From: Litoditis marina
Taxonomy: Eukaryota; Nematoda; Chromadorea; Rhabditida; Rhabditidae
Reading direction: 5' to 3'
Length of the DNA stretch: 64,000 nt
NCBI GenBank assembly: GCA_964036275.1
Contig: OZ038436.1
Location: 16,333,904 to 16,397,903 of the forward strand
This document shows, piece after piece, positions 22,601 to 33,681 of the stretch (the first letter of the stretch is position 1; every line of letters starts with the position of its first letter). The translations under genes and the position numbers were made by a program. The notes below the pieces were generated by a model. The model ran no database searches. It saw nothing but the letters and a program-made list of their open reading frames with translations, and was not told the DNA's origin.

Positions 22601-25600
22601 GCCATAGTGAACACTTCCATTAGAAGATGTATTTAGACGGATAGTTTCATTCCATGGTTCTAATTGAGATCAAGTAGGGTGTGGTATAGTATAGAACTAC
22701 TTTGAATAGCACTGAAACAGTTATTGTTCATCGGTACGTCAGAAAGTGAGTTGACGTCGTTACAGACACGCACACCGAAACGTGTCTTAACCCAGCTTCA
22801 CACTCAAATTATGCGCTCCTCATATCGCTTTAGAAGTTGTGACCTTATTCACCATTCTTCAGAAAGCTCAAGTACTGTCCAGTGGTGGGTTGAACACTAA
22901 ACTGGTGCCTTGGTGAAAACTAATTTGAGTAGCGGTCAAACTTCTCAATTTTTGCCTTCGCAGGTGGTAGCCAAGATCAGAACACACTCTACGTCAATGC
23001 ATTTTCATTTTCTATATTTTTCACGTCTCACGAAAACTTGTTCTCTGCTTATCACAGTCACGTGTTTCTACGTCGAACGTGATCTATTTCCTACATACCT
23101 TCGACTGTTGGTTCTTCCGGATGAGTCACATCGCGAGCCGTCAGTGTGAATCCAATCGATGATAGTTGGAGGTTTTCAATACTTTCCTGAAAAAATCAGA
23201 GTAATGCAAATAGCGAAAAAGCCGACTAAAAGTCAATGTTCATATATTTCACCTCATATCTTTTCGAGATGGTGTTCCTTGACTGATCTGCAGATGTATT
23301 TTTCTATTATTTATAACTGGGTGAAACTCAGTACTCAGAATTGTCACAACAGGATACTATTAGTTTCAGATCCTTCAAAGGAGAAACAAATGTTATTTAA
23401 GGTTCACTCACTTTCAGTACAACAATCGCGGTCTTTCCCTCACTTTCCACCGCTACAGTATGCCGGGGAAAGTGGGCGGGTCTTCCGTTGAGGTCGGTCG
23501 CTCTCTGATTGGTCAGTGAGAATTCAACCACCACGTCCTCGTCTCCATCTTCTACTTGGCTGGTCAGAATGGTTGTGCCCGGGGCGGCTTCTAAAAGTTG
23601 ACAGTGAATGAATAAATAGGTTTGTAAATGGTCAAATTAGCCGTTTTCCACTCCTTATTGTACAACACACACATTTTCAGTATCTACCGGAAGAGACTTT
23701 CCATGGAAGATGGTAGTAGGCAGGAATGAGTTATATACTAACTCACAGAAGAGGGGGTTCAATAAATAGAACCAAACAGTCTGCTCATCTTTCGCTGGTA
23801 TGCCACCGAAACATCATAACAGATATTTTCAGGGACATTTAAATTTCAAAGGCTACCTGCCATCAATCGCGTGTTCTTGTGTTCATTGGCAACAAATGAA
23901 ATTGGACTAGAGCCAATTCCTGCTAGAACAATTTTGACTTCAGTCACTGCAGCAGAGAATGGGGAAGACATCGATTGTGCGGTTACCTGAAACGTGAACA
24001 GCACGTGAAGTTCACGTTACGAAGAGGTATACTACTGCTCATTTTTCTCTCAGAACAAATTTCAAGCAGTAGATTAATATGGAAAGTTGAATTGTTAGAA
24101 TGTTGGATTGGAGAATAATGAAAAGTATACATGGAAAACGTGAAACTCGCACATAGAATCCAGACAAAAAAACTGGTAAATAGGTAGAACAACTTACAAG
24201 GAGTCTATACTTCTGCATGTCCTTCTCGAACGGAGCTATGTATTCAATTTGGCCGTCATTCACAGTGAATTGACTGAGGTCTCCTTCGGAAATACTGAAA
24301 CATAGAGAAGGTGAGACTTGATTATGATTAGAAACTGTTATATAACGACCTCACATGACCATTTAGTTTCGATTTTATATTGTTTCTACAAGTATTACGG
24401 AAAGTAGGGACCGTAGAGTTGTCTGATTGAAAGATAACGTTTGAGCTGGACCATCTAATTACCACGTTACCAGGTTTTGGTACCGATTTTTCCCTGTATT
24501 TGTCGAGGAAATCAACAATATACCGTGCTGGCATATGGCAAAACCGGACTTAACGGAAAACGTCAGAGGTGAATCTTCTTCCGCCTGTTCTGTTGGTTTT
24601 GTCGCGAAACTTACCTATACATGACGTTTTGATTCATCGCATCAACGGACACATTCCCAATCTTTCTCAGAGCCTTGTCCACATTGAAAGTATACTTCGC
24701 CTGAATATATAAACTTATGTGACCCAGCAATCTAAAGCCTCATAGTCTTTTCAGTCAGTTGTTTTTCTGTTATGACTTCATTGAGGTAAATTGAAAGGAA
24801 CTATACTACAAGCAAGTTGAACAGTCATGTGAAATCAGCATTCTAATGAGACATCGTGCACTTTATATTCGGACGTTTCTGAGTTTGCTGTGTTTACCAT
24901 GTTTCACGTGACTCTGCAATTGACTAACAGTTTACAGTGTATTTGTTAAAGAATCCGTCCCGCTTTAATTTTGACCTTTGAGTTAACAATCTGACCCTAT
25001 GGCAAATTAAAAACCATTATCAAAAATATATACTTTTATATCCCTATCTTGCTTCGTTTTCTCAGAAAACCGGCTTACGTAATGACACCGATAGGGGAGT
25101 TGCGCACGAGGTATGCTCGAAATAACTTATAGAAGTGCAAACATGATTTTAAAACAATCTATCACATGCGACTACAAAATTGGAGACTAAAAAATCAAAA
25201 TAAATCTGGATGTAAATGAACCAAGTCAAATTGCGTCACAGTGAAAATGTTCATGCCCCATTCTTTATTGCTTGAAGTTATGCAAATTTTACAAACTTTC
25301 AATCAGAAAGTTTTTTCATGGTCAAGGGAAGACATTAAGAAACTTTTTGAGCTTTTTAAATTTTTCGTGAAACTCAAATGAGAGAGGAACGGTTTCTTTA
25401 AATTTGTGTGAAATCGTACCACATCGTTCAACTGTTCACCTTCTTAAACATGAATCCGTTCTCTTTCTGCTTCGGGATCACGTGGATGAGGATGGTCGTG
25501 CTCGTTCTTTGGGTTCCAGCAGATGCAACAGCGGTCACGTTCACCACCTCTCCTACAGTATCCACGAACAGAAACTCGGGATGCTGAAGAAAAATTACTT

Positions 25601-28600
25601 AGGTTTTTCTGGTTTCCATAACAGTCCCTGTTTGAAAGTACATATTATATCAATAAGTTGTATGTTCTGTTTCTCATGTAGATCACGATCACACACTTGT
25701 ATGTTGAGAGGTGAACACGTCGGCCTTGTAAAAAATTGCTGAAAACTTTCATGGTACTGAGAGACTTTGAAGTGTCGCTAACCTGTATTATTAGTAGTCC
25801 ATTCTTGGGGTGTACCGCGAACAATCCGGAAATGTCCTCGAGTGAGTACACTACGTTAGACGAGCCTAGAATTGTTCAAACTTCAAATTTCGGAAGTCAA
25901 CGTTTACAGATGAGAGTGAATATTTCAAATAAAATGATTAAAATGATCAAGTACATTGCTTCGACGGAACTTTGAAGCAACTAGTGCTCACGTTTTGTTC
26001 ATGTAATGTTTTTTCTAAATATTTAATATAGTGTACAGGCATATTTCGAGAAATTAATGTCATTTTTTTTTTGCAAAATCAAGATTTTTGTTTACTCACC
26101 CTTTGTTCTCAGTTTGATTAGCTTCTTAAAAGTTGACGACTCTTCCTCGATCTCAGTTTCATACACAGACTTCACAAACTGCAGTTCTTCTCTCTCCTGC
26201 AATTAACTCAACAGAATGAACTCAACTTGTGAACATATACGAGTCATATTCTCTTACACTTGTACTCTGTGTTTTGTTTTGATGGTAGAAAGTACAACAG
26301 ATAGTTAGATTTATTAATAGAACTTCGTACAGAAACCTTAAAACCCACCTCTGTCTCAAAATTTAGTGTGACAACGTCATTGTTGAGACTGTTCTCGAGA
26401 ACAATTGTGAATTGGTGGGGAATTCTGCACTGGGCGCAAGGTACACTGCCCACCACCACGGAAGCAGCCTCTCCCCGACGAACTTCGAAGTGGTCCGAAT
26501 AGGGACCGACCAGCGAGAAGTGAACGGAAAGCGGCACGTTGTCGGCTAGCTGCAAAGACAAATATATGAGACTTTCAAAAAATTTGTGGCCCTGCTCTGT
26601 TCTAGAACTTTATGTCGAAGTTACACTTTGTTCCAGAATTGTAATCCCTGTTAGGGGCGATCATACCTTGAGCCCCCAGATTGGTAGAAAGCGGCGGCCC
26701 GAAAGTGCAAATCATATGTATCGATTGAGCTTTTCGAGCACCTGAGTGCCCAAAATCCGCACCCTTAGATAGGCTCACCATAAACTTCGCGGACTACGTG
26801 TATGATTGATAATAACAGTATACTCAATAGTTATGAGGTAGTCGTCTTTGTCGTAAGGTACGATTCTCAGCTAGAACGGAGCCTTTCCCCGAAAAATAGC
26901 ACCTGATCACGAGATAATACCTTCACAATTGCCATCTCTCGTTCAGTCAGCGCCGATTCGAGTTTCAAATCGTAGGAATCTTGTGGGAAAATGTTCTTCA
27001 TATCGGTGACATCGGCGTCAGATGGCGCCTGACTGGGCTCAAACTCGTCCTCTCCGAAGGAGAAGGAGATGGGGTACTCGTGGGATTCGCCCGTTATCAA
27101 ACCCAGAGCTCCAATCTGTAATACAATATACTAATTACAAGGGAATATCAATAACTGTGGGCGACCTGTAACAAAACAACAAAACTAACAACCCGGATAT
27201 AAAGTGATTTTACTTGTTCAAGCTAATTGAATAACCGGGAAAAATTGATAATTTCGAGCCCCTATGATCTATGAAACCAATTACACCGAATACAAAATTG
27301 ATGGTTTTACTCGAGGGTTGTAAACACGAAGGTGGTAGATAACATTGTTTTATAGTTTATAGTTCTCCTTGCGAGATGTTGATCATTGTGATGTTACAAA
27401 ATCCGTGATTTTGGGTATTTGACATCAAGTTTTTCACCCATGTTACCCAATAACGTGCGAAGCCCAAAGTGATATTCGACTTTATCGACATACTTCAATC
27501 GATTATATCATTCAAGCTGTTTTTAACAGAAAATCTTGGAAACTGATTGTTTTACCACATCACTCACCACATAACTATTGTTATTTTTCCTCAATCGGTC
27601 CACATCGTTTACAACTATTTGGATGGGGGAGTTTGGTTGAACTATTGAAGGAGATACTGATATTAGGTCAGAGGCTGGAGTCAGCGATAGGGCAAAGTCC
27701 TCATCGTTCTGAAAATGTTTGTGAACAAAAACATAGATTATAGAGAGGGACTGAATGAAAAGTTGTAGTCTGACACCGAACATGTCGTAAGTATTGATAA
27801 TGTCAAAAAAGTGAAAAACTACTAACACAAGAGCGGGGATGAGACAAAGAGAACAGGCACCGTAGCAAAATCATGCAAGTGGCCAGCTGAACCTGATCGA
27901 GGACTTGATCACATTCTGGCCACATAGTTGCCAACTTCCTATGTTTAGGCATAGTGTAGGTGACCCAAATATGGGTGAGGTGGTGATCAGATAGTTCAGC
28001 TCAAAGGTGACCTTTTCACGAGACTTTGCTACAGTGCCAGAACCCTCTAGAAATTAAAGGAAACGGGCGATTCGCCGCCGCTCTGAGATGTTTGTAGTTT
28101 GATCCCGAATATCACATGCAAGTTCTGCTGGATTTTCCCAAATGAATAACAAATCGTTCACCACCCTACATCGAAAATATGAGTCATTGTCCCCCCCCCC
28201 CTTTTCAAATGGGAGAGTTGTTAACTGAATCACGTGTTTTTCACGTTTTCTTTTTTCGTGTGTAACATTTTTAAGTTCCCTTTTTTTCAAATCACGTGTT
28301 TTACACGTTTTCTACTTTTCTTACGTGTCTGATGTTTTTCGATCGTTCGCTAATGTGAAATGGCGCATGGAACGACCTTATCAAATACGATCAATCTCGA
28401 TGACCTTGTACAACTAGCAATGACAATTCAACCTTTGACCTACTTAAAAGGACAACAACAGATGATACAGACTCTATCAAAAGTACGTGAATTCCTACAG
28501 TATGCATCCGAACTATCACTTTCTGAATAGGCTTTCGACATTTTTTGAAAACATACAAAATTGGGGTCATCGGATAATAAATATGACATATGAACAACCA

Positions 28601-29421
28601 GAATGATATTCACAAAAAGGCTAGATGTTCCGAATTGCTATTAGCTATTGTAAGAGTTCAGGCAAATCACGCAATGATAAAAATGGTTCCTTTTGACAGA
28701 ACACACCAGACAATCGCAATCAAGAAATACTGAAAATTGTTGAAATAGTGTATTTTATATTAATCATGAACTGCACATTTCGTACTTTAATAAAACTAAC
28801 CTCTGCGAAAGCTCGAAACTGCAGACTGTCGACTAGTTCATCTCCGTTGACAGCATTGTGAGGAATAAATAAAGTAGGAGAGACTTGTAGTGGCTCTGAA
28901 CAGTTTACAATTGCTCTCACTACTTTTATATATTGTTTCTGACTTCTTTCACTATCAAGATTTATAACCAGTAAAATAGGGTTTTGAGGGTTCGCTCTCT
29001 CCAAACCAAGCCAATATACCTGTTCTATCTCGCTTTGTTTGTGGTTTGACACCGTTGCTTTTTGTTGGAAATCCCCAATTTATGACCTGTTTAGAGTTCA
29101 AACTACAAATTAGCTATGATCCGTCCTCATAGACTTCACTGGAATTCACTCTTGACGGAAATAAAATTGAGCAACGATTCCAAGAGGTTTCGAATAAATT
29201 AAATTTAAAATGCGACATACTGTTTTTATCAGAATGTGTGACAATTCCGTAGCACCTATATAAAAACGTGATGATACTCACAATAAACATCAGGAATTCA
29301 GATTAAAAGTTTCGAATTTTCTCGTGATTTCAAGAGATTCCGGTTATTCTACAAAAAAATGCATACCTTCTGCTGCTTGTATAATACAGGAAGAGATTAG
29401 TATACAGAATAAGGTAATCAT
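10636..29421 (-). CDS. Non-classical cadherin, single-pass, short cytoplasmic tail
   Basis: Thirty-four exons, about 1369 residues. In transcription order: 29421-29367, 28895-28801, 27708-27568, 27115-26921, 26549-26349, 26196-26100, 25865-25783, 25583-25440, 24700-24615, 24294-24198, 23986-23857, 23590-23412, 23186-23099, 22583-22513, 22148-22013, 21903-21721, 21413-21325, 20928-20833, 20493-20380, 20175-20064, 19797-19655, 19617-19552, 19251-19057, 18718-18602, 18195-18017, 17634-17548, 17227-17118, 16773-16647, 13829-13742, 13445-13266, 12355-12256, 11965-11849, 11486-11365, 10720-10636. Residues 1-17 form a signal peptide (MITLFCILISSCIIQA). The best cadherin motifs are in the C-terminal third: DVGDNPILF, ARDRDASQPIFY, DVNDNGPIF, AQDPD; N-terminal repeats are divergent. 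A helix near residues 1312-1336 is followed by basic HYRKR and a ~30-residue tail with no evident catenin site. All junctions agree in phase except 13742 to 13445, which is off by two bases. Confidence 0.9.
12490..13130. repeat. CTCGAAAA satellite with a 310-bp higher-order period
   Basis: Tandem CTCGAAAA/CTCGAAATTT units fill most of the cadherin intron between 13266 and 12355. A marker segment (GACTCGACTCGAAA... followed by AAATTTTCGAGTTGAGTC) occurs near 12530 and again near 12840, giving two super-units of about 310 bp. The long open frames on both strands (for example 12509-12877) are composed only of these units and are not genes. Confidence 0.85.
13929..14262. mobile_element. Long inverted repeat, foldback MITE
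   Basis: Arms of about 115 bp (13929-14045 and 14146-14262) are near-perfect inverted copies. The outer end is TTAGTATAAAAAACGAGTG and the inner part contains GGACTTCTTTTATATTTC. About 100 bp of unrelated sequence separates the arms. It lies in the large cadherin intron (13830-16646). No target duplication is certain. Confidence 0.7.
14367..15531. mobile_element. PIF/Harbinger-like non-autonomous element with CpG-rich internal repeats
   Basis: Terminal inverted repeats of at least 36 identical bases begin GGCTGTCTTCAGACTTTTTG at both ends. TAA flanks each end (14364-14366 and 15532-15534), a 3-bp duplication typical of PIF/Harbinger. The 1165-bp interior has at least five CpG-rich near-palindromic islands (near 14607, 14735, 14928, 15052, 15170) built from GTCGCG, CACGCG and GCGCGC, set 120-190 bases apart in AT-rich DNA. 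No transposase frame is seen; open frames across it (for example 14664-14996) are crossed by these islands. Confidence 0.75.
15600..15667 (-). repeat. tRNA-like sequence with intact A and B boxes
   Basis: On the - strand TGGCGGATTGGAT (within 15642-15660) fits the polymerase III A box and GGTTCGATTCC (15608-15618) is a perfect B box, at tRNA spacing. The acceptor stem halves do not pair convincingly and I cannot assign an anticodon. It lies just past the Harbinger-like element. A tRNA-derived SINE or tRNA pseudogene is the best call; a diverged tRNA is possible. Confidence 0.5.
15964..15998. repeat. GC-rich GCC/GGC microsatellite
   Basis: A short run of GCCGGCGCCGGCGCCGCC type followed by GCC triplets lies in the large cadherin intron. 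A perfect 10-bp-arm hairpin (TGCGCAGCGC, TCC loop, GCGCTGCGCA) lies nearby at 16195-16217. Confidence 0.6.
17337..17465 (+). repeat. 125-bp dispersed repeat, copy 2
   Basis: ACTGTTAGTCAATTG, AGTCACGTGAAACATG and GAATGCTAACTTTACGTGAC occur in the family order. The copy lies in the cadherin intron between 17548 and 17227. Confidence 0.65.
18725..18985. repeat. Diverged local duplication in a cadherin intron
   Basis: The segment around 18728 (GGTTTGATTCCATGGATTAT) and the one around 18858 (AGTTTGATCCTACGGATTAT) continue alike through TGATTAAAAT.CAAA..CGGTAT. This is a tandem duplication of about 125 bp. Confidence 0.55.
20597..20669. repeat. Dispersed hairpin repeat, TTTGTAGTTTGATCC family
   Basis: GTTTGTAGTTTGATCCCGATG at the left is mirrored by AGTTCAAACTACAA at the right. 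The copy is intronic in the cadherin gene. A half copy (GATCAAACTACAAACAC) lies at about 20778. Confidence 0.6.
24803..24932 (-). repeat. 125-bp dispersed repeat, copy 3, next to a TTAA element
   Basis: The family motifs read in reverse (AGCATTCTAATGAGACATCG, then CATGTTTCACGTGACT and TTGACTAACAGT). It ends 14 bases before the TTAA-flanked element at 24950. Confidence 0.65.
24950..25397 (+). mobile_element. TTAA-flanked piggyBac-like MITE, copy 1
   Basis: The 448-bp element starts AGAATCCGTCCCGCTTTAAT and ends with the inverted counterpart (AACGGTTTCT). TTAA lies on both sides (24946-24949 and 25398-25401), the insertion signature of piggyBac. It aligns along its whole length, inverted, with 53351-53797. 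No open frame; it is in a cadherin intron. Confidence 0.75.
29034..29108. repeat. Dispersed hairpin repeat, TTTGTAGTTTGATCC family
   Basis: GTTTGTGGTTTGACACCG is mirrored by AGTTCAAACTACAAA. It lies in the first cadherin intron, where a - strand open frame from 29052 runs out of it into exon 2; the true exon 2 acceptor is downstream (CTGTTCAG before 28895). Confidence 0.6.
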
Positions 29422-31230
29422 ACTTCCATAAATGGTCGATAGCTTTGACAAAGTGAATTGACGGCCGTTTTCGGCTATTTAGGTCAGTTGCAAGGGTGTA
29501 CCGCGAAATGAGAGCATTCTAAGTTATTTCACACCTCTCAGTAAGTTGACCATGAGATTCGGATGCAAATATTAGTGAAAAACACTCCGTCATATAATGC
29601 GTGATATTTTTTTTGTGAGATGTCAAAAACTACGAATGTTATGAAAATGTCATTTACGATGAACATCATATTTTTAGTTGAACGCTTAGGCAACAGCAGA
29701 TTGTTCTTAGCACGATTTCATTACTAATTCGAAAATATTTCTCAGAAAATTATTACAAGTCGAAGGTGAAAATGTGGTAGACGAGGTTCGGTTTATGAGA
29801 ATAGGATTTTACCAAATTTGAGCTGCAGGAAAAAAAAACTCAAAGAAAGTGCACAATGCGACGGGTTCAAACTACAAACACAAGAAGTGATGGAACCAAC
29901 ACCTCTGCCGCCTGCGTGACGTTAGAGGTACTGATCTCGTCAGTTACAGTCCAAACTACACTTTGACAACATTTCAGAGGAACAAAGAACCATTGGAACA
30001 CATATCATAAGAGAAAACAAGGGGAGGGGGGCAAATTTAAGACAAAAATATTACTGAAAGGATCTCAATAATTATGTTTTCAGCAACGAGAGCATTGCAA
30101 GAATACAACCACGAAATGCTCTAGTAATGAAAAGTAATTTGACTAAGCAACTCTCTTTATAGTTGGTGTAGGGTTTACCGGTAATTATAAGTGAAATGAA
30201 CATTTTCCGAACAAGGAGACGTAAGGAACAGTGGAGGTCTGTTTTACCGATTTATAACTCTCACCAGAAATATTTTCAATTCTATGACTTCAAATTGGTT
30301 AGAAAACGGGAAAGCAAAACATTCAACGGCATACTGTACAAAATTAAGGCATACCAAATCAGGTAAGTTAGTTCATACTTCATATTTTAGAGATCTTGAG
30401 AGAAAATACCTCTGGCGAGGCATACCAAATTGATGTAGTTTGATGTCCCTTCGTGCCGGAAATTGACCAATTTTTACCACAAGACAAAAGGATCCTAATA
30501 CTACAAACACAGCAGCGAAGAGCAACATACACCATATAGGCCTGAATTAAAAAATCACCTAAACATGATGAGTGGAACGGGATATAACATGTTCAATTTC
30601 CAAGAAAATACATAATATCCATCCTTTTCAGTTATATTCTAACTATGAAATGTTATACATAATGATTATTATAATTGGTGCTGAAAAAGGTCGATACATT
30701 CCAACTCATGGCCTTATTCACTAAACTCCAATAGCTGGGTCAGAGTTTGTTTAAATGTACAATATTCCGCACTATAGTAGCCATCTCATGCTCCTCATAT
30801 TGTTTGCATTGTGTACTTAATTTGACGGAAAACCCGATAAAGATACAATACCCGCAACTATCCCTTGCTCAACTACTTAACTACTTAAAGCCTATATGAT
30901 AGGGTTTGTTGTCACCAAAGCATGTCGTTGCGGTGAAGGTTGCGCTCTCTTGCTGTGTTTGTAGTTTGATCACGTCATTTTAGGTCAAATTTTGTGTAAT
31001 GGAGTGTAACGAGATAAAACTACAACGGTGATTGTTACTCCATATAGCGACATTTTTTCGTATCGCACGCAAGATACGGACAATGAACCACATAATACTT
31101 GATCAAAGTCAAACATTACTCTGCTGTCTTTCAAATACATACTTCCTTTCGTCCATATGAAAACACATCAAAAATAACAAACACAACAAAAATTCGTCAT
31201 GCTCGCTTTTAAGGAACATTCGAATCCTAC
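29422..31230. other. Presumed cadherin upstream region
   Basis: This is the region 5' of the cadherin start codon. No splice acceptor is seen next to the ATG. Hairpin repeats of the TTTGTAGTTTGATCC family lie at 30953-31025 and about 30415-30525. No exon is supported. Confidence 0.45.
30953..31025. repeat. Dispersed hairpin repeat, TTTGTAGTTTGATCC family
   Basis: GCTGTGTTTGTAGTTTGATC at the left is mirrored by GATAAAACTACAAC at the right. Further paired copies lie at 31602-31660 and 33607-33681. Confidence 0.6.
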
Positions 31231-32520
31231 CTTCAGAATACATCGTCGTCGGCACCATGGATTTAGTGTAAGTACTGTCTGGCTCTCGGCCGACTGAAAT
31301 TTAAAAGCGGTCAAGAATGAATTAATTTTAAACATAACTCAAAATTAGTGTCGTTAAATCAGCGGAAACTGGAGAAATAGCCGTAAAAAACCGTTTTGAG
31401 CGAAAAAAAGATATTCTTCAGCATAATTTATATATTTTTAGAGGAGGAAATCACATTTGAAACAAATTTTGGAACCCAACTAACGGCCCAATACCGATGC
31501 GACACCCGCTGCCGGTGTAATGTACAATTTTGAGAGAGGGCGATTGTACATTTTCCCCCAGATGCGTGAAAATCTCTCCGAATTCTTCGCGCCAGCGTTC
31601 GGTTTCGTAGTTTGACGTTTTCGCACTAGTACTGAAACGCGGCCAGATCAAACTACAAACACAGTAGAGTATATAAAATGGTAGGTGGAAACACGTATAC
31701 CAGCTTTCGAGCTTGAAAACGTGCAATGAAGTAAAAGCAATGTCCATTTTTCTCAACTCATCGTTAGAAGACGGTCAGTAAGTCTTTTCGTCCTGTTTTC
31801 ATTTTCTCAGAGGGGTTCAACTGATGATGACCCAACCCTCTGAGAAAAACAACCCAAAAATCGTCTTGAATCAGGGTCGAAACGATTTTTGAGTACATCT
31901 TTTACTGAGCACATTCATATAACAATAACACCCAAAACGTCCTAGTGACACAATATATTTTGTTCAAATAAATAACCTAATATATACTTTCTAAAGCGTG
32001 TTTCCCTCGAGTTGGTTTGGCGAAATCGCCCCAGCTGCCTTTCACCATTCAAAATGGTAGGTGGAAACACGTATACCAGCTTTCGAGCTTGAAAACGTGC
32101 AATGAAGTAAAAGCAATGTCCATTTTTCTCAACTCATCGTTAGAAGACGGTCAGTAAGTCTTTTCGTCCTGTTTTCATTTTCTCAGAGGGGTTCAACTGA
32201 TGATGACCCAACCCTCTGAGAAAAACAACCCAAAAATCGTCTTGAATCAGGGTCGAAACGATTTTTGAGTACATCTTTTACTGAGCACATTCATATAACA
32301 GTAGAGCATAGTAAAATCTTATATGTGCCTCCCTGCACCCTGAATTGAATGTTATAGTAAAACACGCACTACAATGCTGCTTCGCCCACACTATAAAGAA
32401 GTAGATTAATCATACCTGATGACGTTCTAGAGGTGAAAAAAACATGATGGAACGTTCATCTGATTTTCTGTAGCACATGCGACATATCCCATCCCACACG
32501 AGTTCATTCCAGTTACAACG
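31231..32520 (-). CDS. Two candidate coding exons of an unknown gene (partial)
   Basis: Two - strand segments are fully open, have good splice sites and agree in phase. Exon 32520-32416 (35 codons) follows GTTTTCCAG and ends CAG before GTATGA; it encodes a Cys-containing stretch with GICRMCYRK. Exon 31293-31231 (21 codons) follows AAATTTCAG and ends AAG before GTAGGA; it encodes NPWCRRRC. Reading on without splicing gives a stop about 20 codons later. I found no upstream exon with a start. The first exon resembles the repeated cassettes at 33397-33532, 34166-34285 and 35896-36020. It may be the least decayed member of a duplicated gene, or noncoding. Confidence 0.25.
31602..31660. repeat. Dispersed hairpin repeat, TTTGTAGTTTGATCC family
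   Basis: GTTTCGTAGTTTGACG is mirrored by AGATCAAACTACAAAC. It ends about 15 bases before copy 1 of the perfect 250-bp repeat. Confidence 0.55.
31675..31924. repeat. Perfect 250-bp direct repeat, copy 1, with two hairpins
   Basis: This is base-for-base identical with 32051-32300. It contains TTTTCTCAGAGGG mirrored by CCCTCTGAGAAAA across a loop with TGATGATGACC, followed at once by a second perfect hairpin (CAAAAATCGT mirrored by ACGATTTTTG). There is no coding potential. Confidence 0.85.
32051..32300. repeat. Perfect 250-bp direct repeat, copy 2
   Basis: Identical to 31675-31924 at an offset of 376 bases. The flanking 126 bases are not repeated. The duplication must be very recent, or it is an assembly artefact. 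Confidence 0.85.
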
Positions 32521-32729
32521 CTGGAAAACGCATAATTTGCTAATTTAGCACATTTCAAAATTAAATACTTTCGGAAAACGGGGAACTTTCCAATGAATCA
32601 GTTTGCGCTGTGCAAACGGCAGGCACTCTAAGGCAAGACATTCAGTAATGGAAAATGTTCCGCGAAGACAAATTGTACCTTAAACTACCAGAGTAACAAA
32701 TTGGAGAGTTCTGAAGAAAAAAAACGTAC

Positions 32730-33016
32730 CTAACCTCCGCTCTTCTTATCCAGTCGAGCTCGTTTCAATCCAGTTTGCTGATGGGATTGAGAAATGGGTA
32801 GGGTGCATGAGCCACGGTTGAACCAATAACCGACCAAGTTGGTATGGTAACGGGTAGAGCGCTTCCCCAACTCCCTTTCCCATATCCCATTGAGGGACCA
32901 ATCATGGACTGTGGTCAGCCAGTCTCATGGCCACTCGCCGGTGCAAACTCTCATGAGAACCATCTCATCGGTATTCGCGACGAGTGGAGAATCCTCGTTG
33001 AGCGGTTGAACATAGC
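32730..33016 (-). repeat. Exon-like cassette A, copy 1
   Basis: On the - strand a CAG acceptor (after TTTTTT) precedes about 287 bases ending at GGTTAG before GTACGT. The core is more than 90% alike in copies 34431-34708 and 36163-36442 and includes CCCGTTACCATACCAACTTGG. All three - frames have stops. The + strand reads as an open frame in copies 2 and 3, but the differences between them are nearly all amino-acid changing, so coding is unlikely. GGGTAGAGCGCTT on the + strand resembles a tRNA D-arm. Confidence 0.5.
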
Positions 33017-33396
33017 CTGAAAAAATGATAATGAATTATAAATGTAAAAGCTAAAACAAGTTAACACACATTATTTTGACAAACTAAACTCAGTATAACA
33101 ACGGAGCGTATACTGTATATGTAATGTTTCGCTGTGTATCCTAGCAACATAAGCAGAATACTGTAAGTGATTAGAGCTGATTCGATGACGAAGTGGCTAG
33201 CCTAGCAGTTCCGTGAGATTCGCTCGTGTGATCGAGTAGGAACATTCAATACAGAAACCTCAAACACCGGAAGCGTAGGCTTGAATACGAACGCTACAAC
33301 TAATCGGTCAAGCTATTCTCTAGAACTAGAATGTGAATAAGAAAGCAAATTCACAATCAGCAACGGTTTTGAACACTTTGTAAGTAGAATTCTCAC

Positions 33397-33532
33397 CTGA
33401 TTTCGAATTCCGACGAGAAAATGGATGCGGGATTTTCAATGATGAATCCCACAGTTTCTGTCGGCGGAACACTTCTTGTTTCTTGTTGGCAGAATTCTTT
33501 TTCACAACAGAACTTCTTGCCAAGGTTCGCAG
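33397..33532 (-). repeat. Exon-like cassette B, copy 1
   Basis: It follows TATTTTTCAG and ends ATCAG before GTGAGA on the - strand. Frame 1 is open over 45 codons and shares SANKK with copy 2. It could be a fossil or live coding exon; no start exon was found. Confidence 0.4.
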
Positions 33533-33606
33533 CTGAAAAATACAGAAATCAGTTATAGGGTTCACTTGTTAAGAGCAAAACTATGATCTATTTTTGTCCT
33601 ATATTG

Positions 33607-33681
33607 CTGTGTTTGTAGTCTGATGCCGTTGCTTTTCGATCGAAATTCGTTAATTAGAGCGTGAACGAGGTCAAACTACAA
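33607..33681. repeat. Dispersed hairpin repeat, TTTGTAGTTTGATCC family
   Basis: TGTTTGTAGTCTGATGCCG is mirrored by GGTCAAACTACA. It sits between cassette units. Confidence 0.55.

Noticed and set aside
30415..30525. A - strand open segment with acceptor and a transmembrane-like frame
   Set aside because: It coincides with a copy of the dispersed hairpin repeat (GCTGTGTTTGTAGT and CATCAAACTACA at the expected spacing), and its phase does not fit the exon at 31231-31293.
31800..31850. Possible spliced-leader RNA gene (GGTTCAAC...ACCCAA...CTGAG)
   Set aside because: There is no GT donor after the putative leader, and the segment is one arm-loop-arm of a perfect hairpin.
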